From the NCBI GenBank assembly GCA_003244055.1, contig QHBZ01000200.1:1-35312 (forward strand): DNA of 35,312 bases, in the 5' to 3' direction. The number at the start of each line of letters is the position of its first letter. The stretch's first letter is position 1. The stretch comes from Pseudonocardiales bacterium. GTDB lineage: Bacteria; Actinomycetota; Actinomycetes; Mycobacteriales; Pseudonocardiaceae. Shown one piece after another: positions 9,838 through 16,980 of this stretch. The translations under genes were made by a program, and so were the position numbers. Under the pieces are notes generated by a model. That model worked only from the letters and a program-made list of their open reading frames with translations, made no database searches and was not told the origin of the DNA.

Positions 9838-10360
9838 ATGCCGGACAGCGTGCTCGCTGAACGATTTCTCGCTGTCGGCACAACCGCCATCTGTGATGCA
9901 CGGCTCGAACAAGTGGCGCTGACCGCGCTCGGCATCACCCCGGCCGCAGGTGACGCGCTCACGCAGGCACGCCAACGGTTCGAGCACCAGCTACCCGGCA
10001 TCAAGCACATGCGTGATGCCCTCATGCACTTTGATGAGTGGTCGCGCGGCGAGGGACGTGGCCCGCGAGTACTGGGGCTTCGCCTACGAACCCACCGCCG
10101 ACACTATCTCGCTCGGCGCGCTGCTCAAGGTCTCGCCGGGGACGGACCTGCGGGTATGGCTGTCCTTCGACCTCGGGACCGGCGGTGGCGAGCCAGAGCG
10201 TCGAGAGCTGTCCGCCCTGGCCGTCAACGCCCTCGCAACCGCAGGGCTCCACCTGGTCTGCCCCTCAGAATCGCAGAGCACGAACACGGTTGAGCGCCTG
10301 GTACGTGGCGAGGCCCTGTACGTCGAGTCCACCACCGCGGAAGCCACATCGGCGGAGTAG
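9838..10360 (+). pseudogene. Unknown gene with a frameshift near 10050
   Basis: From ATG 9838 a coherent protein sequence (MPDSVLAERFLAVGTTAICD ... ARQRFEHQLPGIKHMRDALM, then HFDEWSRGEGR) runs to about 10050. The same frame then turns into Arg-rich shadow sequence. The frame one base ahead becomes coherent at the same place (DVAREYWGFAYEPTADTISL, then GALLKVSPGTDLRVWLSFDL) and ends at a stop at 10358-10360. A single extra base (or two missing) would join them into one protein of about 173 residues. I see no convincing slippery heptamer, so a disrupted gene or a sequencing error is more likely than programmed shifting. I do not recognise the family; it heads the island's regulator group. Confidence 0.6.
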
Positions 10361-10475
10361 TGCTTGAGCGGACCGGCCACCATCCGCAGTATCCCGAGCG
10401 ATGGTTGACCCCTTCGGCCGCCTGCGCGACGATGGTGTCAGAGAAGATTTCTCCAACCTGCTCGAAGGAGGCACG

Positions 10476-10706
10476 ATGCGCGCCCGGTTCCTTGGGAAGG
10501 ACCCCGAGTCGCAGGTCGGTCAGTCGCCAACGCTGTTCGCGACGGACCGCACCGACCGCAAGACGTACATCGCTCAGGGCTGGGTCGTGACCGACCCGCA
10601 GGTGCTCGCTGACGTGGGCGAGGTCCCGCCTGGCGAAGCGCTCATCGAGATCCCCGAAGATGTGCTGAAGTTCTACCAGCGTAACCAAGAGGAGGGAGAC
10701 CGCTGA
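10476..10706 (+). CDS. Small conserved-type protein paired with DUF6879 gene
   Basis: A 76-residue protein, MRARFLGKDPESQVGQSPTL followed by FATDRTDRKTYIAQGWVVTD and ending in an acidic/basic tail. The start at ATG 10476 is fixed by AAGGAG six bases upstream; a longer reading from GTG/ATG 10401 would ignore this site. I recall small proteins of this type (MRARFLGKDP-S--G-SPTLYATDR) directly before DUF6879 genes in Streptomyces and relatives, from memory only. Its stop overlaps the presumed start of the next gene (CTGA), so the two are translationally coupled. No catalytic motif is visible; it may be a partner of the DUF6879 protein. Confidence 0.75.
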   Translation: MRARFLGKDPESQVGQSPTLFATDRTDRKTYIAQGWVVTDPQVLADVGEVPPGEALIEIPEDVLKFYQRNQEEGDR

Positions 10707-11221
10707 GCCTGCTTATCGGGGACGCTTTCGATCAGCTCTTTCAGACTTTCGAGCATACGGCGTTTCGCTTGGAAGTCCGGGACAGCTACGACTCGTCATA
10801 CGAGAACGACTCGTTGCAGAAGTTCCTCGCCGGCGAGCCTGACGATCTGCCCTGGATGCAAGACTGGTTGAAGATGATCCGCGCAGCGTCGGCCGGAGGC
10901 CGCCGCTTCTCTCGCGTGCGCGTGGTGATGGTGCCGCTCACGGACTACAGCCGTTTTGGTGTTTGGTGTAGCCAGTTCACCAACGGTGCCGGTGAGGATA
11001 TCAGGTATGTCACGCGAGATGAGGCGGTAGCCGATGGGCTGCCGAACCACGACTACTGGCTGCTCGACTCACGCAAGCTGGTCCGTATGAACTTCGATGA
11101 TGGTGGCCGCTTCGAGGGCGGTGAAATCGTTGAAGACCCCACCATGATCGTGCAGCACAACTACTGGCGCGATGTTGCCTGGCACCGCGCCAGACGACGG
11201 GACGACTTTGCCACCGAATAG
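10703..11221 (+). CDS. DUF6879-like protein, apparent CTG start
   Basis: The body (FEHTAFRLEVRDSYDS ... WLKMIRAASAGGRRFSRVRV ... FGVWCSQFTNGAGEDIRYVT ... HDYWLLDSRKLVRMNFDDGG ... YWRDVAWHRARRRDDFATE) matches what I know as the DUF6879 family, common in actinobacteria beside HTH-DUF5753 regulators. Upstream of the first TTG (10769) the family-like residues continue back to CTG at 10703, with an in-frame stop at 10682-10684 and no ATG, GTG or TTG between. CTG 10703 overlaps the previous stop as CTGA and is preceded by GGAGGGAGA, so it is the likely start, giving 172 residues. Function is unknown; a role with the downstream regulator is inferred from position. Confidence 0.8.
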   Translation: MSLLIGDAFDQLFQTFEHTAFRLEVRDSYDSSYENDSLQKFLAGEPDDLPWMQDWLKMIRAASAGGRRFSRVRVVMVPLTDYSRFGVWCSQFTNGAGEDIRYVTRDEAVADGLPNHDYWLLDSRKLVRMNFDDGGRFEGGEIVEDPTMIVQHNYWRDVAWHRARRRDDFATE

Positions 11222-11231
11222 AACGACCGGC

Positions 11232-12092
11232 GTGACCAACGTACAAGAGGCGCGCGCGGCGCTGGGCAAGCGACTCCGCGAGCTGCGGCAACAAGCCGGA
11301 CTGACCGGCAAGCAGCTCGCGGAGTCCTTGTCGTGGCCGCCATCGAAAATCTCCAAGCTTGAGAACGGTCGCCAGACCCCGACCGATGACGACATCAAGG
11401 GTTGGACGCGGATGACCGGCAGTGAGCACGAGACCGAAGCGCTGCTGGCCTCGCTGCACACGCTCGAAGTCCAGCACGCCGAGTGGCAGCGTCAACTCAA
11501 AGTGGGTTTGCGCCCGCATCAGAACAAAATCGCGCTACTTGATGCGAAGACGCGATTGTTTCGCGTATTTGAGGCTACTGTCATTCCCGGCATTATTCAG
11601 ACTGCGGACTATGCGCACTTCCGTTTCGCGCAAGGAATCACCATGTTCAAGGTGCCCAACGACATTAACGCCGCCGTAGAGACTCGTGTGAAGCGGCAAG
11701 AGATGCTGTACCGGCAAGACAAACGCTTCTATTTCGTGCTGACCGAAGCAGCACTTCGGCTGCGACTGTGTCCGCCTGAAATCATGCTGGCCCAGCTTGA
11801 CCGGCTTGTCTCGTTGTCGGCTCTATCGAATGTGCGCCTCGGGATCATCGGGTACGAGACGCAATACGTCGTCGCACCGTGGCACGGCTTCTGGCTATTG
11901 GACAACGACTTGGTGATGGTCGAGACGTTCTCAGCCGAGCTGAACCTGGCCCAGCCGCAAGAGGTCGAGCTGTACGCCGGCATCTTCGAGCAGCTCGCCG
12001 CTGTCGCCAGCTACGGCCGGGCGGCGCGAGCCATCATCACCCGCGTCATTGATGACCTCGTGCCCGAGGAGCCGGATGCGGATGGCTCGTAG
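11232..12092 (+). CDS. HTH (XRE) regulator with DUF5753 domain
   Basis: A DNA-binding regulator of the large actinobacterial helix-turn-helix plus DUF5753 family. Residues about 5-60 form the XRE domain (ALGKRLRELRQQAGLTGKQL, then SWPPSKISKLENGRQTPTDD). The DUF5753 part follows from about residue 90 (FEATVIPGIIQTADYAHFRF, RQEMLYRQDKRFYFVLTEAA, then SNVRLGIIGYETQY). The length of 286 residues is normal. The start was set at GTG 11232; earlier starts overlap the DUF6879 gene and add a non-family tail. The stretch at about 11510-11700 has lower GC than the surrounding genes, fitting acquired DNA. It probably controls itself and the operon that starts at 12223. Confidence 0.9.
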   Translation: MTNVQEARAALGKRLRELRQQAGLTGKQLAESLSWPPSKISKLENGRQTPTDDDIKGWTRMTGSEHETEALLASLHTLEVQHAEWQRQLKVGLRPHQNKIALLDAKTRLFRVFEATVIPGIIQTADYAHFRFAQGITMFKVPNDINAAVETRVKRQEMLYRQDKRFYFVLTEAALRLRLCPPEIMLAQLDRLVSLSALSNVRLGIIGYETQYVVAPWHGFWLLDNDLVMVETFSAELNLAQPQEVELYAGIFEQLAAVASYGRAARAIITRVIDDLVPEEPDADGS

Positions 12093-12146
12093 TTTCCGCA
12101 GCTCGTGCTGATTCGCGTGATTGCTAGAAATACTGAGAATCTTTCT

Positions 12147-12158
12147 GTTCAGCTGAAC
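12147..12158. promoter_or_regulatory. Perfect 12-bp palindrome, likely operator
   Basis: GTTCAGCTGAAC is its own reverse complement and is centred 70 bases upstream of the radical SAM start, in the only real gap of the island. It is a plausible target for the HTH-DUF5753 regulator. No clear sigma -35/-10 pair was assigned. Confidence 0.5.
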
Positions 12159-12222
12159 GTTTCGCTCCTACTCTTCCATCAGGGCGGGCCCTACCCTGTC
12201 GGCTACTTGGGAGGAGGACCAA

Positions 12223-13380
12223 GTGAGCACGTTAGTACCGTTGCTGACGCGCGAGCAGATTGACTGGCTGCCTGAGCGCGCTCGTGAAGTCGTGGAGTAC
12301 CGCAAGAGCGGCCTGAGCCTGAATCACATTCAGGGCTGCCCGCTGGACTGCGCGTACTGCATCCGGCACACCTACGGCCTGTGGGACCAGCGCCAGCCGC
12401 GCGCCCTGATGTCCGACACCGAAGCGGTGGAACAGCTCGTCAGCCACCGCTACTTCCAGCCACACGTGACGCCGGTTCAGCTCTTCAACCGGGCTACTGA
12501 CCCGTTCCTACCGAACGTCCGGCCGCACACCTTCGCCGTCCTCGGAGACCTCAACGCGCGGGGACTGCGTAACCACGTGCTCGTCATCACCCGGCACGCC
12601 ATGAAGCCGGCGGGCATCGACCGGCTCAACCAGCTCGTCAACCTCAAGGTCACGTTGCTGTTCACGTACTCCGGCATCGAGGACAAGCGCATCGAGCCGT
12701 ACCCTTCGCACGTCGCGGCTGAGTCGCTGAAGTTGATGAGCGCGCCGAGCGAGCGGAAGTATCGGACGGTGCTGTACTGGCGTCCGCTGGTGCCGGGGCT
12801 CAACGACACCGATGAGCACTTGGACCAGGCGCACGCGCTCAGCCTGCACGCCGACGCCACGGTGTTCACCGGCCTGTTCTACCGCGACCAGATCGCGGAG
12901 TACTACCAGGCCAACGGCCTGCCCGAGCCCTACGAGGAGACCGCCCGCCGCAAGATCGTGCCCGAGACGCTGGAACAGCGCGTGCTCGCGGCCTTCAGCG
13001 ACTCGACCTCGTTGTTCCGCAAGACCTCGTGCGCTGTCTCCTACGCGCACGAGCTGCCGGACTACAACGGGCACTATGGCATACGCGAACTCTGCGACAT
13101 CTGCCCGCTGAGCCAACTCGACCTGTGCCAGCGTGGGCACCACGTCCCGACCGCCGAGCGGCTGCGCGAAGTCGCCCGCGACCTGCCGGAGGCGCGCGGC
13201 CTGGTCGTCGTGGACATCACCGAACGCGCTGCCGTCGTGTCCGGCCTGAGCGAGGAACAGCCGCGCTACTACCTGCAACACGCACTCGGCTTTCAGGTGC
13301 ACGACGTGCGCCACCCCCACCACGCGCACCGCCACGGCCGCGCGGACATCGGGTGGAAGGACACCCCGACAGATGAGTGA
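12223..13380 (+). CDS. Radical SAM protein of unknown substrate
   Basis: A 385-residue protein with the radical SAM cluster motif CPLDCAYC (C39, C43, C46), a CX3CX2C spacing, in GCPLDCAYCIRHTYG. Family features include SGIEDKRIEPYPSHV and RPLVPGLNDTDEH in the barrel. The spore-photoproduct-lyase-like group is the nearest resemblance I see. C-terminal cysteines C270, C291, C294 and C302 (ELCDICPLSQLDLC) could hold a second iron-sulfur cluster. The GTG start at 12223 follows a strong GGAGGAGG. The stop overlaps the exonuclease start by eight bases (ATGAGTGA). Neighbours acting on nucleotides or DNA suggest a nucleotide or nucleic-acid substrate, but this is an inference from context. Confidence 0.88.
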   Translation: MSTLVPLLTREQIDWLPERAREVVEYRKSGLSLNHIQGCPLDCAYCIRHTYGLWDQRQPRALMSDTEAVEQLVSHRYFQPHVTPVQLFNRATDPFLPNVRPHTFAVLGDLNARGLRNHVLVITRHAMKPAGIDRLNQLVNLKVTLLFTYSGIEDKRIEPYPSHVAAESLKLMSAPSERKYRTVLYWRPLVPGLNDTDEHLDQAHALSLHADATVFTGLFYRDQIAEYYQANGLPEPYEETARRKIVPETLEQRVLAAFSDSTSLFRKTSCAVSYAHELPDYNGHYGIRELCDICPLSQLDLCQRGHHVPTAERLREVARDLPEARGLVVVDITERAAVVSGLSEEQPRYYLQHALGFQVHDVRHPHHAHRHGRADIGWKDTPTDE

Positions 13381-13963
13381 CTGGACCACCCTGCGCTACG
13401 CCGTGGTCGATGTCGAAGGCAACGGCCACCAGCCGCCCGACCTGGTGGAACTGGCCGTCGTGCCCATCGTGGGCGGCACCATCGGGGAGCCGGTGAGCTG
13501 GCTGGTGAAGCCCGAACAGGGCATCAAGTATTTTGCGACGCGCATTCACGGGCTGACCAACCAGGACGTAGCCGACGCGCCCGCGTTCGCGGAGATCGAG
13601 GACCAGGTACGGCAGGCACTCGCCGTGGACGCCCTGGTGGCGCACAACGCACATGTCGATGTCGGCGTGCTTCAGCGCAAGCTCGGCACGTGGGAGTGTC
13701 CCGAGGTCTTTGACACGCTCAAGCTCGCGCGTCGGCTGCGGCCGAACCAGGTGAGCTACAAGCTCGGTGCTCTGACCGAGGCATTCACTCTGGCCGAGGG
13801 GCTGCCGGACGGGTTGAGCCCGCACCGGGCCACCTATGACGCCCTAGTAGCCACGCGCCTGTTCGCGCTGCTCGCCACACACGCCGACGCCTCCCTGTTG
13901 TCACTGGCGGAACTCCGCGACGACAAACCGGGGGGTGGCGATGAAACTCCATCCCTTTTCTAG
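13373..13963 (+). CDS. DEDDh-type 3'-5' exonuclease (DnaQ-like)
   Basis: A 196-residue single-domain protein of the RNase T/DnaQ exonuclease superfamily, which removes nucleotides from 3' ends using two metal ions. All acidic residues are visible: D and E in VVDVEGNG (residues 11-18), D in LVAHNAHVDVGVLQ, and H and D in SPHRATYDALVATRLF. RIHGLTNQDVADAPAF is the usual HGIT-type segment. It has no polymerase or ligase fusion, so it may be a stand-alone nuclease. It is translationally coupled to the radical SAM gene and runs into the kinase gene. Its target (DNA, RNA or an oligonucleotide intermediate) cannot be told. Confidence 0.9.
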   Translation: MSDWTTLRYAVVDVEGNGHQPPDLVELAVVPIVGGTIGEPVSWLVKPEQGIKYFATRIHGLTNQDVADAPAFAEIEDQVRQALAVDALVAHNAHVDVGVLQRKLGTWECPEVFDTLKLARRLRPNQVSYKLGALTEAFTLAEGLPDGLSPHRATYDALVATRLFALLATHADASLLSLAELRDDKPGGGDETPSLF

Positions 13964-14582
13964 TCATGAGCGAGGCATGTTCGTCAGCATCGACGGCCCT
14001 AGCGGCGCGGGCAAGTCCACCATTGTCCGACACCTGGCGCAGATGCTTGTCGCTGGCGGTGAAGACGTACACGTGACTGCCGAGCCGTCCACCGGCCCTA
14101 TTGGCAAGCTGTGCCGTGAACTCACGGAATCCGTGACCGGACATGCTCTCGCGTGCCTGTACGCGGCCGACCGCTACCACCACATCGAGACCGAAATTCG
14201 GCCCAAGATGGAGGAGGGCCAGACGGTCATCAGGGACCGCTACATTCCGTCCGGCCTGGTGATGCAGCGCTTCGACGGCATCGACCCGGTATTCCTCTGG
14301 CATCTCAATGCCGAAGCCGACCGGCCCGACCTGGCCGTCATTCTCGAAGCCGACCCCGAGACCATCGCGGAACGCCTTGCCGGGCGCGGCCCGCACAACC
14401 GCTTCCAACTCTCACCCGGTAGCAACCACGCCGAAGTGCACTTCTACCGGCAGGCCACCGAGCGGCTGATCCAAGCCGGGTTCGACGTCTTGCGGGTGGA
14501 CTGCAACCAGCGGCCCCCGGAGCAGTCCGCGTCAGCGATCCACGACCGACTGCTGACCTTCTTCGCGTCCTCGAAGGGCTGA
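13941..14582 (+). CDS. Thymidylate-kinase-like P-loop kinase
   Basis: A nucleoside-monophosphate-kinase-type protein. The P-loop GPSGAGKST lies in MFVSIDGPSGAGKSTIVRHL, followed by the DR motif in VIRDRYIPSGLVMQ and the LID-like region ADPETIAERLAGRGPHNRF. Housekeeping dTMP kinase is similar in size (about 210 residues), but here the gene sits in an accessory operon, so a second, specialised copy is likely. The start is uncertain: GTG 13935, ATG 13941 (GGGGG just upstream, used here) or ATG 13977, which begins exactly at the domain and follows GCGAGG. Overlap with the exonuclease stop (13963) supports coupling. The substrate may be dTMP or a modified nucleotide. Confidence 0.85.
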   Translation: MKLHPFSSHERGMFVSIDGPSGAGKSTIVRHLAQMLVAGGEDVHVTAEPSTGPIGKLCRELTESVTGHALACLYAADRYHHIETEIRPKMEEGQTVIRDRYIPSGLVMQRFDGIDPVFLWHLNAEADRPDLAVILEADPETIAERLAGRGPHNRFQLSPGSNHAEVHFYRQATERLIQAGFDVLRVDCNQRPPEQSASAIHDRLLTFFASSKG

Positions 14583-14589
14583 CGCACCG

Positions 14590-15183
14590 ATGGTCGGCGT
14601 AACTACCCAGCCATGCGACACGGACATTGCCAAGCTCCGTGCACTGGCAACGCGCACGCTCAAGGAGCACCAAGACGACCGAGGGATCTGCGCCGTCTGC
14701 GGTTGTGCGCCCGTCGCCGGTCCTGCCAACCACCAGCGGGCGCCGTGGCGGACCGCGCTGGCGGCTGTGCCCCGGCACGAGTTCATCCCGGACACCGTGT
14801 GGATCGACCATGACGGCGAGGGTCCGGCTTTGGTGCCGCTGCACCGGGACGTCGATCCGGATCGGTGGCTGGAGCTGGCCTACTCCGACGATGCGGTGAT
14901 CACCCAGATCGATGACGGGCACCCAGCTGGACCGGGTCTAGCTGGGATGATGCTGGCCGCGTTGGACGCCAAACTGGGGCATCGGGTGTGCGAAATCGGT
15001 ACCGGTACCGGCCACAACGCCGCGCTGCTCGCCCGCAGACTCGGGGCCGAACACGTGACGAGCATCGAGGTCGACGCCGCCCACCGGTGGTGGGGCGAAC
15101 AAGGCAAACCAGACGTTGAGCAGTGGCGATTCACCGTCAACCCGAAAGGTCAACAGCTCGACCTCAGCTCTTGCGTTTGGTGA
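14590..15183 (+). CDS. Shrunken PCMT-like methyltransferase (probable internal deletion)
   Basis: The 197-residue product has a cysteine-pair opening ([16 protein letters not shown]), then the N-terminal part of a protein-isoaspartate-methyltransferase-like family ([20 protein letters not shown]) and SAM motif I in [20 protein letters not shown] with SIEVD. Directly after SIEVDAA, where the rest of the Rossmann fold should follow, comes a tail ([20 protein letters not shown]) resembling the extreme C terminus of full-length relatives of about 350-400 residues. So roughly half the catalytic domain is missing in frame, and activity is doubtful. The 3' end overlaps the convergent etfA stop by 20 bases. 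A pseudogene under decay is the likeliest reading; a regulatory SAM-binding remnant is possible. Confidence 0.7.
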   Translation: MVGVTTQPCDTDIAKLRALATRTLKEHQDDRGICAVCGCAPVAGPANHQRAPWRTALAAVPRHEFIPDTVWIDHDGEGPALVPLHRDVDPDRWLELAYSDDAVITQIDDGHPAGPGLAGMMLAALDAKLGHRVCEIGTGTGHNAALLARRLGAEHVTSIEVDAAHRWWGEQGKPDVEQWRFTVNPKGQQLDLSSCVW

Positions 15184-16123
15184 CCGCGTCGGTGAGCTGC
15201 GGGGCGACGGTGAACAGATCGCCTACGATGCCGAAGTCGGCGATCTCGAAGATCGGCGCCTCCGGGTCTTTGTTGACCGCGACGATGGTCTTGGACGTCT
15301 GCATGCCCGCGCGGTGCTGGATCGCGCCGGAGATACCGAGCGCGACGTACAGCTGTGGCGAGACCGTTTTGCCGGTCTGCCCGACTTGGAACTGGTGCGG
15401 GTAGTAACCCGAGTCCACGGCCGCCCGAGAGGCTCCCACCGCGGCGCCGAGCGAGTCGGCGAGCTTCTCGATCACCCCGAAGTTGTCCGCCGAGCCGACG
15501 CCACGGCCACCGGAAACCACGACGCTCGCCTCACTGAGGTCCGGGCGGTCACCACCCTCGATGGGCTTACGCTCGATGATCTTCGCAGCCTTCGTCGCGC
15601 TCACCGCGGCGACCTCGACGGTCTGCTCGGTGGCCGCGCCCGGTGACTCGACCGGTTCGATCGCGCCGGCCCGGACAGTGATCACCGCGACCGGCGTGGT
15701 GGCCCGAGACCTCGCGAGGTATGAACCGCCGAACACCGAATGAGTTGCAGTGCCGTCGGCGGCCAGCTCGACGGTGTCGCAGAGCAGTCCCGATCCGGTA
15801 CGTACGGCAAGCTTGCCGGCGATCTCTTTGCCGTCCGGCGAGGAGGCGATGAGGACGGCAGCCGGCCGGACCGATTCCACGAGCGCCGCCAGCACTCCGA
15901 CAGCGGGAGCGGTCAGGTAGTTGTCCACGTCGTCGGACTCGGCCACATAGACTTTCGCGGCGCCATAGGCCGCCAGCCGGTCCTTGAGCTTGGCGGCGGC
16001 GCCAGGCGTGCCGACCACCACAGCTGACGGCTCACCCAGCTTCGCCGCCGCCGTGAGCAGTTCGTTGGTGACCTTCTTGACCTCGCCGCCGGAGTGCTCG
16101 ACCAGGACCAGGACCTCTGCCAT
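15164..16123 (-). CDS. etfA: Electron transfer flavoprotein subunit alpha
   Basis: The FAD-binding alpha subunit that accepts electrons from acyl-CoA and other flavin dehydrogenases and passes them on. The 319-residue product starts [20 protein letters not shown]. The C-terminal FAD domain is complete: [55 protein letters not shown] and [20 protein letters not shown], ending in [13 protein letters not shown]. The ATG at 16123 follows GAGGAGAA. It lies 21 bases after the etfB stop and is co-transcribed with it. Synteny iscS-etfA matches mycobacterial iscS/fixB, except that the island lies between here. Confidence 0.97.
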   Translation of the reverse strand: MAEVLVLVEHSGGEVKKVTNELLTAAAKLGEPSAVVVGTPGAAAKLKDRLAAYGAAKVYVAESDDVDNYLTAPAVGVLAALVESVRPAAVLIASSPDGKEIAGKLAVRTGSGLLCDTVELAADGTATHSVFGGSYLARSRATTPVAVITVRAGAIEPVESPGAATEQTVEVAAVSATKAAKIIERKPIEGGDRPDLSEASVVVSGGRGVGSADNFGVIEKLADSLGAAVGASRAAVDSGYYPHQFQVGQTGKTVSPQLYVALGISGAIQHRAGMQTSKTIVAVNKDPEAPIFEIADFGIVGDLFTVAPQLTDAVTKRKS

Positions 16124-16144
16124 GACTGTTCTCCTCTGCGCCGA

Positions 16145-16927
16145 TCAGATCAGCTTCTGGCCGATGAGATAGGCGGCGAGCTGGGCCGCGCCGTCACCCT
16201 CGTCGGTGACGACCTGCCCGGCCAACCGCGGCGGCCGTGGCGTGGACTCGATCACCGTCGAGGTGGCGTTGGCCAACCCGACAGCAGTGCGCTCGATGCC
16301 CGCACCGGCCAGCGACAACGTGGCGACCGGCTTCTTCTTCGCGGCCATGATGCCCTTGAACGACGGGTAACGCGGCTCGTTGATCTTCTCGTTCACGCTG
16401 ACCACGGCTGGCAGCTCAGCCTGCAGGACGGTGATCGCATCATCGGTCTCCCGCTCGACGGTCACCGTGCGCCCTTCGACGGTGACCTTGCGTGCGTGGG
16501 TGAGCTCCGGCAGCCCGAGCACGTCGGCGACCATCGCCGCGATGGCACCCACGGTGCCGTCAGTGGCCTCGTTGCCGGCAATTATGAGGTCGACGTCGCC
16601 GAGGGTGCCGATGACTTTGGCCAAAGACTTGGCGGTCTGGACCGCGCAGGACCCGTGTAGACCCTCGTCAGACAGGTGCACGGCTTTGTCCGCGCCCATC
16701 GACAGGGCCTTGCGGATCGCGTCGGCGGCCCGCTGCGGGCCCATCGTGACGACGGTGACCTCCCCGTCAGCCGCCTCCTTGATCTTGAGCGCTTCCTCGA
16801 CGGCGCGTTCGTTGATCTCGTCCAGAACGACATCGGCCGAGGCGCGGTCAAGAGTGTGGTCGGAATCGGCCAGTGTGCGCACCGACCAGGTGTCCGGCAC
16901 CTGCTTGATCAGAACCACGATGTTCAT
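16145..16927 (-). CDS. etfB: Electron transfer flavoprotein subunit beta
   Basis: The AMP-binding beta subunit of ETF, 260 residues from ATG 16925-16927 (MNIVVLIKQVPDTWSVRTL). The open frame extends 41 codons upstream, but that part is Arg/Cys-rich and overlaps tetR, so it is not coding. Recognised features are DEINERAVEEALKIKE, VTMGPQRAADAIRKALSMGA, the ETF-beta signature around VDLIIAGNEATDGTVGAIAA, and the tail ARKVTVEGRTVTVERETDD. A 12-bp palindrome 12 bases upstream of the start may control it. The ribosome-binding site is weak. Confidence 0.96.
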   Translation of the reverse strand: MNIVVLIKQVPDTWSVRTLADSDHTLDRASADVVLDEINERAVEEALKIKEAADGEVTVVTMGPQRAADAIRKALSMGADKAVHLSDEGLHGSCAVQTAKSLAKVIGTLGDVDLIIAGNEATDGTVGAIAAMVADVLGLPELTHARKVTVEGRTVTVERETDDAITVLQAELPAVVSVNEKINEPRYPSFKGIMAAKKKPVATLSLAGAGIERTAVGLANATSTVIESTPRPPRLAGQVVTDEGDGAAQLAAYLIGQKLI

Positions 16928-16938
16928 GGCCACAACGT

Positions 16939-16950
16939 TACCGATCGGTA
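16939..16950. promoter_or_regulatory. Perfect palindrome TACCGATCGGTA before etfB
   Basis: A self-complementary 12-mer ends 12 bases upstream of the etfB ATG, between etfB and the tetR stop. Its ACCGNNCGGT core resembles operators of TetR-type fatty-acid and acyl-CoA regulators. It would be well placed to block etfB transcription or its start. The binder is unknown; it differs from the motif upstream of the adjacent tetR. Confidence 0.45.
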
Positions 16951-16960
16951 GATCCGTAGT

Positions 16961-16980
16961 GCAGTGACGGCCCTCACTGC
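16961..16980 (-). terminator. Short hairpin at the tetR 3' end
   Basis: GCAGTGA (16961-16967) pairs with TCACTGC (16974-16980) around six bases. It overlaps the tetR stop codon. A weak terminator is possible, but the stem is only 7 bp. Confidence 0.35.

Noticed and set aside
9838-15183. Island as an integrated conjugative element or prophage
   Set aside because: No integrase, excisionase, replication or transfer gene and no tRNA with a repeated attachment site is visible.
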